Source of the DNA: Bacteroidales bacterium
GTDB lineage: Bacteria; Bacteroidota; Bacteroidia; Bacteroidales; Muribaculaceae
NCBI GenBank assembly: GCA_015061005.1
Contig: SUXJ01000008.1
Location: 47,915-111,914 of the forward strand
Length of the DNA stretch: 64,000 nucleotides
Reading direction: 5' to 3'
Made by a program: the position numbers and the translations under genes. Of the stretch, positions 50,857 through 60,042 are shown in pieces. Below the pieces are notes generated by a model. It was not told where the DNA came from. It made no database searches and was given only the letters and a program-made list of their open reading frames with translations. How positions within the stretch are numbered: position 1 is the first letter of the stretch; each line of letters opens with the position of its first letter.

Positions 50857-52343
50857 TTAGGATAACCTGCGCCGCAAGCTTCGATTACGCGGTTGGGAAC
50901 ATCAGCTTCAGCTACTTGAGCCCATGAAGTGGCGGTAAGGTTAGCTACGGGGAGAGTTTCGGCCAGTGTCCAATTGTCTTCATCACCGGTGGCTTCTCCA
51001 ACTGTGTTGTAAGCAGTGGGAGTTTCAAGACCTGCAAAAATCTTGTTGCTCATGATCACTGCACCGCGAGTGTTGCCAACGACTTTAGGAGTCGAACCGG
51101 CTGCCTTGGTGTCCACATTGTAAATCATGGGGATAACGTCATACATGTCAACGTCGTCAACGCCGGTAAGCTCCATTTCGGTGCGCAGGTAGTGGCTGCC
51201 GTCGCGCAGAACTGCACGCCAAACGATGTTGATAGTGGTTTCTTTGTAGGTGTATTCGTAGTTTGCCACGAGAGCTTTGCCTGCAAAGTGTTCGGCACCG
51301 CCAATGGCATTGGGATTTGCTTCGAGATCCACAACGTTAACGCTCTTAAGAGTCATGCTTGATGCGGATACGTTATCGCCGGCGCCGAATCCTACAGTGA
51401 AGGGCTCAGTGCCTGCTTCCAGATTCATTGCATCGGAACCGGCGAAATAAATTGCATTGCCGAGGCGCATGAAAGAAGCCGCCAATACGTTGTTGCTAAA
51501 GGTATAAACGCCGTTGTTTTCTTCTAACTTAGCTGCGCCTACTGCGGTTTGTTGCATCGGATAAACGATAGCGTTGGTGTATGCAACAGTGGCTGGCTGA
51601 GTGGGCAGAGTAGCAACATGAACGGTGATGGTCAGAGCTACATCATCGATTGCCACTGCTGCAAATTGACCCGCAGGAGCAACAACGGTGATGTCGCTGC
51701 GCTTAACCGAGCCTTCAACAGTGTAGGTTTCCCCGTTACTATAAACTTTGCCGCCGATTTTCAGCGTAACGCCATCGGGAATAACAATTGTGTAAGTGCG
51801 TTCAACTGTGATAATCTCGGTCAGAGTATAACGGCTGCCGGCATCAGCTGAGCCTGAATCTTTCCACAAACCCAAGGTGTTGGAGCCGTCTAATGGGTTG
51901 CCGTCCACGCCTTGATACCAGTTGATGTACTTGTCGTTACCTCCGGAAGTGGTATAGGGCTGAATTTCGTAATTGTTACCGCTGTAATTGTAGACTTTGA
52001 AATAAGCATTGTCAACTTTGTTGTCGGCCATTTTCACAAAGTCCTTACCGTTACTATAGCTTGACGCCGGAGTATAGGTAAGCCACTTTTTTGCTGTGCG
52101 GCTGTAGATGTAGTACGCATTCTCTTTGCCGGATACTGCGTAGAATGCAAATTGACCGAAATTTGCTTCGGTTTGAGTTGGCGCTGTAAGCGCATTCACA
52201 TAAAGTCCATTACCATTTGATATGGTATAGACATGTTCAGGCTTGCCTGCATCAGGCAGCGTCGTTGACGGCTGCAGCGTATCGGCAAAAAGATTTACCG
52301 TCCCACCGAGCACAGTCGCCAAGATAAGTAAGCACTTTTTCAT
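50850..52343 (-). pseudogene. Secreted alpha-galactosidase-like glycosidase, upstream part before a frameshift
   Basis: A 497-residue frame with a signal peptide (to ~20), a lectin-type beta-trefoil/RICIN-like region (~35-180; YYIYSRTAKKWLTYTP), a short Ig-like part (~185-245) and a glycosidase N-terminal beta-sandwich (~260-480; NNVLAASFMRLGNAIYF). It ends abruptly at TAG just after GAGYPNL. The next gene segment continues the same protein in the -1 frame (overlap 50850-50856, T-run CTTTAG). One added T would restore a single protein of about 1,425 residues. It could be a true recent mutation, an assembly error, or a less likely programmed shift. Confidence 0.75.
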
Positions 52344-52388
52344 GTGTTTTGATATTAGTAAAATGGATATAATTAGGAAATTTTAGTG

Positions 52389-52416
52389 CAAATATATATA
52401 TATATATAACCACAAT
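52389..52416 (-). promoter_or_regulatory. Promoter with (TA)8 tract before the split glycosidase gene
   Basis: On the minus strand TATATTTG (52396-52389) forms the -7 box. A (TA)8 tract at 52393-52408 runs from inside this box into the spacer. ATTG (52416-52413) stands only 16 bp upstream instead of about 20. Changes in TA number would change the spacing. Confidence 0.5.
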
Positions 52417-52448
52417 TAATTAACAAAACTTAACATCTATTGTCATTA

Positions 52449-52487
52449 CAAAAAAATGAGGCAGCACTTTATGTGAAACTACCTCAT
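52449..52487 (-). terminator. Terminator after tRNA-Ser (GGA)
   Basis: ATGAGG with CCTCAT (52456-52461 with 52482-52487), inner CAC/GTG pairing, and a run of Ts on the minus strand. Confidence 0.75.
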
Positions 52488-52496
52488 CGAATTGAG

Positions 52497-52584
52497 CGGA
52501 GTGACCGAGATTCGAACTCGGGATACCCTTTTGGGGTATACACGCTTTCCAGGCGTGCCTCTTCAGCCACTCGAGCACCACTCC
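52497..52584 (-). tRNA. tRNA-Ser (GGA)
   Basis: 88 nt on the minus strand: acceptor GGAGTGG/TCACTCC (one wobble), a long variable arm (ATACCC/GGGTAT), anticodon loop CTGGAAA (GGA) and T-loop AGTTCGAATCT. A -7-like TACCTTTG lies upstream (52610-52603). Confidence 0.94.
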
Positions 52585-52635
52585 TTGCTGATTTTGCGAG
52601 TGCAAAGGTAGGAAATTTCTTTTGGATATAAAGTG

Positions 52636-52667
52636 CGCCGCAAGTTAAGAAATGTTAACTTGCGGCG
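52636..52667 (-). terminator. Perfect hairpin after the small outer-membrane protein gene
   Basis: A 13-bp perfect stem, CGCCGCAAGTTAA (52636-52648) with TTAACTTGCGGCG (52655-52667), loop GAAATG, 12 bp beyond the minus-strand stop at 52680. The T-tract is weak. Confidence 0.7.
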
Positions 52668-52679
52668 AATGGGGTTGTC

Positions 52680-53291
52680 TTAGAATAGATAAGCGGCGGT
52701 TATTGTCCAGCCGCTGGTGCGACCTTGAATTCCGGATTCGCCGGTGTTGATACCGGGCACGTAATTCAGGGCTTTAGTTATGCCGAGAGTGTAAGAACCT
52801 GCAATCTGAACGTGGTCAATAATGGTAAGCGCAATACCGAAGTCCCAGCCTATGTTGCATTTAGTTGCTTTAAAATCGTTGAGGATTTCTTTGCTGCAGC
52901 GGAATGCAAAATTTGGACCGGTAAAGATGCCGGGAGAAAGAAATTTACCGACTAAAGGCAGAGAGAAATCGTAACGAAGGTGAAGGGGAAGCGCGATATA
53001 GTCGTATTTAGCTTTTTTTGTTTCTGTGTCGGTGATAACTTCGGCATTGCGGCGAGTATACATAACTGCAAGATCAACACCAATGCCGATAAGGGGGACA
53101 TTGAATTTTGCCATCAAACCGCCGGTGAAGCCCGAATAATTATCTGATGAGAATAGCTCTTTGCTATCGGTTGAGATGCTGTTGATGTTTACACCAACAA
53201 CCGGACCGAATTTGAACGGACCTGCTGAAGCTGAAAGGGCACTGATGGCCACGATTGCCATGAGTACGAAACGCTTGATCGATGTTTTCAT
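52680..53291 (-). CDS. Small outer-membrane beta-barrel protein (porin-family-like)
   Basis: A 203-residue exported protein with a signal peptide (to ~23, ending LSASA). The mature part is a series of about eight amphipathic strands (KFGPVVGVNINSIS, GVDLAVMYTRRNAEV, YIALPLHLRYDF) ending in a terminal aromatic residue (TITAAYLF), typical of the OMP_b-brl family. No ligand or partner can be named. No promoter box found; it follows the lytic transglycosylase gene by 39 bp, so it may be part of the same transcript. Confidence 0.82.
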   Translation of the reverse strand: MKTSIKRFVLMAIVAISALSASAGPFKFGPVVGVNINSISTDSKELFSSDNYSGFTGGLMAKFNVPLIGIGVDLAVMYTRRNAEVITDTETKKAKYDYIALPLHLRYDFSLPLVGKFLSPGIFTGPNFAFRCSKEILNDFKATKCNIGWDFGIALTIIDHVQIAGSYTLGITKALNYVPGINTGESGIQGRTSGWTITAAYLF

Positions 53292-53330
53292 AAAAATTTG
53301 AAATTTAAGGATTATAACTAAGTTTGATAA

Positions 53331-54959
53331 TTATTCATGTGTTGGGATTATGAGCTTCTGACCAATGCTCAACTTGGTACTGCTGAGGTTGTTGGCTTCT
53401 TTTATGGCATCAATTGTGACGCCGTATTGTTTGGCGATCCTAAATAGGCTTTCACCTTTCGAAACGCGATGATAGACAGGCTCGTCCGCTTGAACGGGGG
53501 ACTGCTCCGGCTCGGAGGGGACTATAATTTCTGTTTGAGTTGGTATGGTATCAGAGGGTGTTGCAACTATGGTGTCAACCGGTGCAGTTTGCACCGTATC
53601 TATCACTATTTCCACAGCATTGCTCTGAGGCTTCTTTTTTTCTTTTGGTTCAGGGTCTTTAGTTACTTGCGGAAGTAGTTCTCGCTCAATGATTTTCAGT
53701 TTTGCGCCGCGCTTGATTGTATTGGACCTTAGGCCGTTCCATTTTTTTATTTGCGAGATGGTTACGCCGTATTTTTTTGCTATTTTACCGATGGTTTCGC
53801 CTCGGCGAACTTTGTGCCATTTAATGATTTCGCGATACATTCCGTCTTCGGAAATATTATCCGATGCGTCTCCAACGCGAACCACACTGCGCGGAGCATA
53901 TTCCTGCGAGGCATTTCGTATGCTGTCGAGGTTCATTAGGAAATTGTAAATCATTTGCGAGGGTAGTCGGAGTGCATAAGGTTTGATGTCGCCCGGTATG
54001 ATGTCTTTCCTATATTGTGGATTCAAGACTCTCAGTTCATCGACAGGAATGTTGAGTACGTTAGAGATAGAATTGAAATGCAGACGCTCCGATATGTGGA
54101 CCGTGTCGGTCAGAATGGGGCGTTTGGCCAATGCAGGTGAAATGCCGTGGTCGGCATAATAATTCATTGCATAAGTGGCCGCAATAAATCCGGGAACATA
54201 TCCGCGAGTTTCGTTAGGCAGATGATAATATATCTCCCAAAAATCTTTGGGGTCTTCCGGTGTGGCTCCGGCTCTGACAAGGGCTCTGTTTACATTTCCG
54301 GGTCCACAATTATATGCTGCGATGGCAAGACTCCAATCATTGTATATGCCATAGAGTTGTTTAAGATATTTTGCCGCATTTGCAGATGCTGTAATCGGAT
54401 CACGGCGTTCATCTACGAGGGTGGAAATTTCCATTCCGAGTCCGCGAGCTGTTGCGAGCATGAATTGCCATAATCCGGTGGCTCCCGAGCGAGAAACGGC
54501 ATTCGGATTAAGTGAGGACTCAATGATAGGCAAATTTTTTAGTTCTAAAGGAAGGCCTTCGCGTTCAAGTGCTTCCTCAAAAATAGGCATATAATAAAGG
54601 CTAAGGCCGAGCATGGTTTCAATCAAGGATCGGCGCTTTTCAACGTAGAGTTTGATATGTTCCTTGACCACAGGGTTGAATGGCATTTCAATAGTCGTTG
54701 GCGTTAATTGCAAACGCTGAATCATTACTTCATCAGTGGCGGGAATATCGGGTGAGCCTATTGTGTCGAGTATGGTGTAGTTTTGCAAATACCAATTTTG
54801 TTGCATTTTGTGGACATCAGCTTGCATACTTTCAGGGAAGACGATAGCTGTGTCCGTTATTTCATATCGCAGGTCGCGCACGGACATGGGGGCAGCGTAG
54901 GCCGTGCACACTCCTATGGCAACTAAAACTGATAATGTTAACTTTGCGAATATATTCAT
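53331..54959 (-). CDS. MltD-like lytic transglycosylase with two LysM domains
   Basis: A 542-residue periplasmic or outer-membrane protein. Signal peptide to ~22. The SLT-type catalytic domain (~115-280) has its glutamate in LPIIESSLNPNAVS (~147), then GLWQFMLATARGLG and AIAAYNCGPGNVNRA. Two LysM domains follow: ~382-425 (WHKVRRGETIGKIAKKYGV) and ~497-540 (YHRVSKGESLFRIAKQYGV), with a Pro/Thr-rich linker between. It cleaves peptidoglycan to 1,6-anhydro-muropeptides. It lies in a minus-strand run with parA, parB and the DUF5683 gene. Confidence 0.92.
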   Translation of the reverse strand: MNIFAKLTLSVLVAIGVCTAYAAPMSVRDLRYEITDTAIVFPESMQADVHKMQQNWYLQNYTILDTIGSPDIPATDEVMIQRLQLTPTTIEMPFNPVVKEHIKLYVEKRRSLIETMLGLSLYYMPIFEEALEREGLPLELKNLPIIESSLNPNAVSRSGATGLWQFMLATARGLGMEISTLVDERRDPITASANAAKYLKQLYGIYNDWSLAIAAYNCGPGNVNRALVRAGATPEDPKDFWEIYYHLPNETRGYVPGFIAATYAMNYYADHGISPALAKRPILTDTVHISERLHFNSISNVLNIPVDELRVLNPQYRKDIIPGDIKPYALRLPSQMIYNFLMNLDSIRNASQEYAPRSVVRVGDASDNISEDGMYREIIKWHKVRRGETIGKIAKKYGVTISQIKKWNGLRSNTIKRGAKLKIIERELLPQVTKDPEPKEKKKPQSNAVEIVIDTVQTAPVDTIVATPSDTIPTQTEIIVPSEPEQSPVQADEPVYHRVSKGESLFRIAKQYGVTIDAIKEANNLSSTKLSIGQKLIIPTHE

Positions 54960-54982
54960 TTTAAATCAGGGTAACACATTAA

Positions 54983-55663
54983 TTAGAAATTTAATGAACA
55001 TTGAACGCCCACCGATGGACCTTGATTTCTTAGTTCTTGAACGAGCATGGGTGACCATTTGAGTGACAAGTCGGGTGAAATGTCGAATTGCGATAGCGAC
55101 GCGTCAACGTAGGCATCGACAATAGCGAGTAAATAAACGCCAACCATGCCGATAATACATAGGTCGCGGTTGCGGCGAAAGTAGTTTTTTCGTGATTCGA
55201 ATGTCCTGAGCAACCAACTTTGATTTAACGATGATTCATTGACATTCGGAGCAAAAAAATCCATGTAACTCTTGGTGTTGGGGTCATTATCGGTCAGGTC
55301 GCGATATGCTCGAGTGTAATCGGTGAGCATTGTGTTGTTCCAATTTGTTGCATAGACTAACCCCATGTATGCCCCGACAACTATTGGCAATTTCCAATAA
55401 CGACGATTATAGATTTGACCCAATCCGGGGCATAGGGCCGAGAGCCACGTTGCCCGAATCGGGTCGGGGTTGAATACTCTTATGTCTTCAATCACTATGT
55501 CTTCAACAGAAATGGTGTCCGTCTCCTCAATAACGATTGTAGTAATGTTTTTCTGCGCTGAATTGTCAATACTGTCCGGCTGCTCTACGGGCTCCTGAGC
55601 TGCTGCAATAGTGCAGAAAATCAGGGCGAAGAGCAGGGTTATGTATCGACTCTTTTGCCTCAT
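54983..55663 (-). CDS. DUF5683-type membrane protein
   Basis: A 226-residue protein with a signal peptide or first membrane helix (to ~22). The conserved core is RATWLSALCPGLGQIYNRRYWKLP (quoted in part as ALCPGLGQIYNRRYWKLP, ~78-95), followed by a hydrophobic helix (VVGAYMGLVYATNW), a DYTRAYRDLTDND stretch and another helix at ~170-190 (VGVYLLAIVDAYVDASL). This pattern is common just after parB in Bacteroidales. Function unknown. It overlaps parB by 4 bp. Confidence 0.82.
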   Translation of the reverse strand: MRQKSRYITLLFALIFCTIAAAQEPVEQPDSIDNSAQKNITTIVIEETDTISVEDIVIEDIRVFNPDPIRATWLSALCPGLGQIYNRRYWKLPIVVGAYMGLVYATNWNNTMLTDYTRAYRDLTDNDPNTKSYMDFFAPNVNESSLNQSWLLRTFESRKNYFRRNRDLCIIGMVGVYLLAIVDAYVDASLSQFDISPDLSLKWSPMLVQELRNQGPSVGVQCSLNF

Positions 55664-56553
55664 CCTTTAATTGTATCGAATAGTCGAATCAGATTCTCGA
55701 GTTCTTCATCGTTGGCAAACGGGAAAGTGATTTTGCCTCGACCGTCTTTGTTGCATGTAAACTGAACCCGAGTATTAAACGCGGCGGAGAGATTGCGTTT
55801 TAACATGTCGAATTCATCAGATGCAACCGTTTTTTTCTTTGTTGGTGTGGGTTGCTGTTGTTCCCCTTTTTCAGCACGTTCACGATATAATTTTGCCAAT
55901 TCTTCAACTCTGCGTACGCTGAGTCCTTGGTCAATGATTTCACCATAAAGTTTTAGCTGCAATTTCGGGTCGCCGATAGTTAGCAGTGTGCGTGCATGAC
56001 CCATGTCGAGTCGCTTGTCGCGTAGTCCGAGCTGCACTTCAGCCGGCAACTTGAGTAATCGCAGAAAGTTTGCAATCGTTGCACGCTTTTTGCCGATTCG
56101 TTCACTAAGTTTCTCCTGTGTGAGTTCGTATTGCTCAATGAGTTTTTTGAATGTAAGGGCAATTTCAATGGCGTTGAGGTCTTCACGCTGAATGTTCTCA
56201 ATCAGTGCCATTTCGGTTAATTCGGCATCATTTGCCGTGCGGATATATGCCGGAACACTATGAAGCCCTGCAAGTTTTGCCGCTCTGTAACGGCGTTCGC
56301 CGGCAATGATTTGGTATTCTTTAGGTCCTATTTTTCGTAACGAAAGTGGTTGAATGATGCCTAATTCCGAGATCGATGCAGCGAGTTCGGAGAGAGCTTC
56401 TTCATCAAAAGTTCTGCGAGGTTGGTCCGGGTTGGGGGAGATGGCCTCAAGCGGGATGTCGTTTATAGCCGATGAGCCTTTGGCGGGCACATCATCCATT
56501 GAGAGGAGCGTGTCCAAGCCGCGACCCAATGCAGATTTTTTAGGTATAGGCAT
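55660..56553 (-). CDS. parB: Chromosome partitioning protein ParB
   Basis: A 297-residue CTPase/DNA-binding clamp that loads at parS sites and drives chromosome segregation with ParA. The N-terminal ALGRGLDTLL, the ParB nuclease-like domain with GERRYRAAKLAG (~90) and IENIQREDLNAIEIA (~118), and the helix-turn-helix LSERIGKKRATIANFLRLL (~145) are present. The C-terminal dimer domain follows a Lys-rich linker. I found no parS consensus in the window. It starts 11 bp after parA. Confidence 0.94.
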   Translation of the reverse strand: MPIPKKSALGRGLDTLLSMDDVPAKGSSAINDIPLEAISPNPDQPRRTFDEEALSELAASISELGIIQPLSLRKIGPKEYQIIAGERRYRAAKLAGLHSVPAYIRTANDAELTEMALIENIQREDLNAIEIALTFKKLIEQYELTQEKLSERIGKKRATIANFLRLLKLPAEVQLGLRDKRLDMGHARTLLTIGDPKLQLKLYGEIIDQGLSVRRVEELAKLYRERAEKGEQQQPTPTKKKTVASDEFDMLKRNLSAAFNTRVQFTCNKDGRGKITFPFANDEELENLIRLFDTIKG

Positions 56554-56564
56554 AAGGCGAGAAT

Positions 56565-57338
56565 TTATTTTTTGTGAGAATGTTTTTTAATGATTTCGCG
56601 AGCCAATTGTTGGTGACTTGTCGCACCGCGGCTTGCCGGGTCATATAGCAGAGCCGGAAGCCCGTGAGACGGGGCTTCACTCAGGCGAATGTTGCGCGGA
56701 ATCACGGTGTCGAACACCATATCGCCGAAGTGCCCCTTGAGTTCCTCGAAGATTTGGTTTGCCAAGCGCAAACGGGCGTCATACATAGTTAAGAGGAAGC
56801 CTTCAATTTCCAATTCCGGGTTGAGTTTGGATTTGATGATGCGAATGGTGTTGAGGAGTTTTGAGATTCCTTCTAAAGCAAAATATTCGGCCTGTACGGG
56901 GATGATTACAGAATCTGCTGCAGTGAGCGCATTTACGGTAATCAAGCCCAATGAAGGAGAGCAGTCAATGAGGATGTAGTCATACTTGTCTGTTACGGGC
57001 TTTAGCGCAGTTTTCATCACCGATTCACGCTGCGGTTTGCTGACTAATTCCAATTCTGCTCCGGCAAGGTCTATTCTCGAGCCGAGCAGTTCGAGCCCCT
57101 CAACGCACGTTGCAACTTGTGCCCCTTCAATCGGATAACCATCTACCAAACATTCATAAATGCTTCCGTCCATTTTCCGCGGGTCAATGCCATAGCCCGA
57201 AGTGGCGTTTGCTTGAGGGTCGGCATCAATTATAAGTACTTTTTTCCCTTCGGCGGCGAGAGAAGCGGCAAGATTAATTGCGGTTGTTGTCTTACCCACA
57301 CCGCCTTTTTGGTTTGCTATTGCTATGATTTTTCCCAT
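56565..57338 (-). CDS. parA: Chromosome partitioning ATPase ParA
   Basis: A 257-residue deviant-Walker ATPase. Walker [19 protein letters not shown] with the signature lysine is at ~11-28, the [12 protein letters not shown] loop at ~42, and [17 protein letters not shown] at ~120. It is of the small chromosomal Soj type without an N-terminal DNA-binding domain. The ATG at 57338 ([10 protein letters not shown]) is preferred to a TTG three codons earlier. It is the first gene of the run parA-parB-DUF5683-lytic transglycosylase. Confidence 0.95.
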   Translation of the reverse strand: MGKIIAIANQKGGVGKTTTAINLAASLAAEGKKVLIIDADPQANATSGYGIDPRKMDGSIYECLVDGYPIEGAQVATCVEGLELLGSRIDLAGAELELVSKPQRESVMKTALKPVTDKYDYILIDCSPSLGLITVNALTAADSVIIPVQAEYFALEGISKLLNTIRIIKSKLNPELEIEGFLLTMYDARLRLANQIFEELKGHFGDMVFDTVIPRNIRLSEAPSHGLPALLYDPASRGATSHQQLAREIIKKHSHKK

Positions 57339-57366
57339 TATTGTCAAAAGTAATCAGATTAGAGCA

Positions 57367-57398
57367 CAAAGTTAACGAAAATTCCGCGCATCACGAAA
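57367..57398 (-). promoter_or_regulatory. Promoter of the parA operon
   Basis: Minus strand TTTC (57398-57395, one mismatch), a 20-bp spacer, TAACTTTG (57374-57367). Confidence 0.55.
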
Positions 57399-57423
57399 TT
57401 TATTGCATTTTTTTAAATGGGAA

Positions 57424-57463
57424 TCCGGTAGTTGACACTCTGCAGTGAGTCTCAACTACCGGA
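57424..57463 (-). terminator. Long hairpin after the sigma-factor gene
   Basis: TCCGGTAGTTGA (57424-57435) with TCAACTACCGGA (57452-57463), and inner CACT/AGTG. It lies 24 bp beyond the stop at 57487. The T-tract is weak on the minus strand. Confidence 0.7.
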
Positions 57464-57486
57464 CGTGGATTGTTGCGGAAGAATAG

Positions 57487-58083
57487 TTAAGCCGATTCCA
57501 TCAGGCGAGTTTCATCAACGAGTCGACGCATATTGCGCAGTGCATACCGCATACGTCCGAGTGCCGTATTAATGCTCACTCCGGTTTCTTCTGCAATTTC
57601 TTTAAACGACATGTCGCGATAGATACGCATCATCAGTACTTGGCGCTGAGCTTCGGGGAGTTCACGCACCAATCGACGGAGGTCTTTGGTGAGTTGGGTG
57701 CGTACCATAGTATCCTCAATACTGTCTTCGCATAAATTTTTGTCGTTTAGTAAATCAACACCGGTTTCGGTGTCATTGCTGACTGTGTTTTCAGTCTTAT
57801 TGCGGCGGAAATGGTCGATTATAAGGTTGTGAGCCACGCGATTAAGCCATGCCCCGAATTTGCCGTTATCTTCGTAGCGACCTTGTCTAATCACAGTGAT
57901 GGCCTTCACGAACGTTTCTTGAAAAATATCGTTTGCGAGGTCTTGATCCTTAACAATATGGAGGATATAAGTGAAAACAGCCTTTTGATGACGCCCCAAA
58001 AGAGTGTCAAAAGCCGCATTATCGCCATTGGCATAAGCTATCACCAACTCCTTGTCGGCGAGCTCTGTCAGGTTTTTCTGCAT
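57487..58083 (-). CDS. ECF-type RNA polymerase sigma factor
   Basis: A 198-residue sigma-70-family factor. Region 2 (~25-95) has DLANDIFQETFVKAI and GAWLNRVAHNLIIDHFRR. Region 4 (~130-190) has LPEAQRQVLMMRIYRDMSFKEI (quoted in part as LPEAQRQVLMMRIYRDMS) and the recognition helix SINTALGRMRYALRNMRRL. It is of the kind widespread in Bacteroidetes as a general or stress sigma. No anti-sigma gene is next to it, in contrast to the SusC/D-type ECF pairs. It is a single-gene unit with its own promoter and terminator. Confidence 0.9.
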   Translation of the reverse strand: MQKNLTELADKELVIAYANGDNAAFDTLLGRHQKAVFTYILHIVKDQDLANDIFQETFVKAITVIRQGRYEDNGKFGAWLNRVAHNLIIDHFRRNKTENTVSNDTETGVDLLNDKNLCEDSIEDTMVRTQLTKDLRRLVRELPEAQRQVLMMRIYRDMSFKEIAEETGVSINTALGRMRYALRNMRRLVDETRLMESA

Positions 58084-58185
58084 TTTTGTATTTCTCTATT
58101 ACTTAGTTAATTAGAGTAGCAGTTGGCGATAGGCAAATCAAATTTTAGTGTTAATATTATGCGTATTTAAAATTTACAACGAGCG

Positions 58186-58216
58186 CAAAGATACGCAATT
58201 TTTTTGACTGCACAAG
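58186..58216 (-). promoter_or_regulatory. Promoter of the sigma-factor gene
   Basis: Minus strand CTTG (58216-58213), a 19-bp spacer, TATCTTTG (58193-58186). The leader is about 100 nt. The rest of the 255-bp gap to porQ is AT-rich, with no clear porQ promoter. Confidence 0.6.
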
Positions 58217-58337
58217 CAATTTTAGCGATTTTTTTTCCTGAGCAACCTCTCTCTGATATTTTCTGAACTTTATAGTGGATAAGTGAGGGGGATATGTAAT
58301 ATTTTATAATTTTCTACGTTATATTGAGGAAATGATT

Positions 58338-59354
58338 ATGAAATATATCAGTCGCTTGTTGTTTGTCACCATTTTGATGTTTTCAAGCTTAATAGCTGGA
58401 GCTCAGATTGGTGGCGAGTCAGCATATAATTTTCTGGATATTACCGCTTCAAGCAAGATTTATGGATTAGGCGGTGTTAATATATCACTTGTGGATTCCG
58501 ATGACGTTATGACCATAGATCAGAATCCGGCGTTATTGGGCCCGGAGATGTCGCGGTCAATAGGAGTTGGATATATGCACTATGTGGGCGGCAGTAATTT
58601 TGCAAACGCAAAATTTGCTCATTCTGCTGGCGATAATGGGGCATGGAGCATCGGGCTACACTATTTCGGTTACGGCTCAGTCACTTCGGCACTTCCCGAC
58701 GGTACGATTACCGGCTCCTTCTCTCCAATGGACATGGCTTTTGTCGGGCAATATAGTCATAATATTGGAGAACGGTGGCGCGGTGGAATTGCAGTGAAAT
58801 TTCTGCTGAGTTCTTATGATGCGTATTCTGCGTTTGCGATAGCAACCGATTTAGGCGTGAACTATTATGACGAGGAGCATGATTCATCTCTGTCGTTGGT
58901 AATAGCAAATCTCGGCGGACAAGTGAAAAAATTTGCAGATAAGGGCGAAAGATTGCCGTTTGATGTACGTTTGGGGTGGAGTAAGGCCTTGGGTAATACA
59001 CCATTTAATCTAAGTATCACTGCATGGAATCTCACAAGATGGCATTTGCCATATTGGGATAATGGCAACGGAACTGATGAGCCTCAACTGAAAGATAAGT
59101 TCATGTCAAACTTATTTCGTCATTTGATTTTCGGCATAGAATGGAGACCTAACGATCGTTTTTATGTCGATTTGGCTTATAACTATAAGAATCGTACAGA
59201 TATGGGTACGTATTCGCGCAACTTTTTTAGCGGGTTTTCTCTTGGCGCCGGAATTAAGGTGCGAGCGTTTGGAGTTGGCGTTTCATTTGCCCAACATCAT
59301 AAATCGGCGGCTACTTTCATGCTTAATTTGACAACAAATCTATATGACTTCTAA
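58338..59354 (+). CDS. porQ: Type IX secretion-associated outer-membrane protein PorQ
   Basis: A 338-residue exported beta-barrel protein. Signal peptide to ~21. The N-terminal motif ESAYNFLDITASSKIYGLGG (at ~24-43) and DDVMTIDQNPALLGPEM are typical of PorQ, which with PorU, PorV and PorZ forms the attachment complex of type IX secretion. It is placed before cmk as in many Bacteroidetes. The second ATG (58338) has the better spacing from a GAGGA sequence than the first (58332). It overlaps cmk by 11 bp. Confidence 0.85.
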   Translation: MKYISRLLFVTILMFSSLIAGAQIGGESAYNFLDITASSKIYGLGGVNISLVDSDDVMTIDQNPALLGPEMSRSIGVGYMHYVGGSNFANAKFAHSAGDNGAWSIGLHYFGYGSVTSALPDGTITGSFSPMDMAFVGQYSHNIGERWRGGIAVKFLLSSYDAYSAFAIATDLGVNYYDEEHDSSLSLVIANLGGQVKKFADKGERLPFDVRLGWSKALGNTPFNLSITAWNLTRWHLPYWDNGNGTDEPQLKDKFMSNLFRHLIFGIEWRPNDRFYVDLAYNYKNRTDMGTYSRNFFSGFSLGAGIKVRAFGVGVSFAQHHKSAATFMLNLTTNLYDF

Positions 59355-60042
59355 ATCTCTTCGTCCAATAATAATAGCTATTGATGGCTATTCTTCATCG
59401 GGAAAAAGCAGTATGGCAAAAGCTTTGGCGCGAGAAATCGGTTATCGCTATGTTGATACCGGTGCGATGTATCGCACAGTTACGTTACTTGCAATGCGTC
59501 GTGGTCTGATTGCTCAAAATGGTTCGGTAAATGTTGATGTTTTAACCGGTTTGTTGTCGGATGTCGACATTGACTTCAAGGTGACACCGGATGGACAGCG
59601 CACCATGTTGAATGGCGAAGATGTTGAAGATGAAATTCGTACTTTGGCTGTAAGCGAAAATGTCAGCATCGTGGCTTCAATTCCGGCTGTACGTCGTGAC
59701 CTTGTTCGTCGACAGCAAGCCTATGGTAAGTCAAAAGGCATTGTTATGGACGGTAGGGATATTGGCACGACTGTGTTTCCTGATGCAGATTTGAAAATAT
59801 TTGTGAATGCCCCTGCGGAAGTGCGTGCGAAGAGGCGATTTCTTGAATTGCAAGCAAAAGGAGAACAGACCACTTACGAGGAGATATTGGCCAATGTTGT
59901 TAGTCGCGACCTTGCCGATACTACTCGGGAAGAAAGTCCGCTAAGGCGAGCCGAAGATGCCATTGACTTGGATAATGGCAATATGACAATAGAAGAACAA
60001 AACGCTTGGCTTATTGAAAAGTATGAACAAGCCGCACGTTGA
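59344..60042 (+). CDS. cmk: Cytidylate kinase
   Basis: A 232-residue P-loop NMP kinase phosphorylating CMP and dCMP. The P-loop is AIDGYSSSGKSSMAKAL (~12-28), followed by YVDTGAMYRTVT (~36-47) and the DGRDIGTTVFPDADLKIFV motif (~138). Length is normal. It overlaps porQ by 11 bp and ispH by 20 bp. Confidence 0.95.
   Translation: MTSKSLRPIIIAIDGYSSSGKSSMAKALAREIGYRYVDTGAMYRTVTLLAMRRGLIAQNGSVNVDVLTGLLSDVDIDFKVTPDGQRTMLNGEDVEDEIRTLAVSENVSIVASIPAVRRDLVRRQQAYGKSKGIVMDGRDIGTTVFPDADLKIFVNAPAEVRAKRRFLELQAKGEQTTYEEILANVVSRDLADTTREESPLRRAEDAIDLDNGNMTIEEQNAWLIEKYEQAAR

Noticed and set aside
50845..50860. Programmed -1 ribosomal frameshift in the split glycosidase
   Set aside because: The site CTTTAG lacks a standard slippery heptamer and no clear downstream stimulator is seen; a plain indel or assembly error is more likely.
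55660..57398. parS site near parAB
   Set aside because: I looked for the TGTTNCACGTGAAACA consensus and saw no convincing match.
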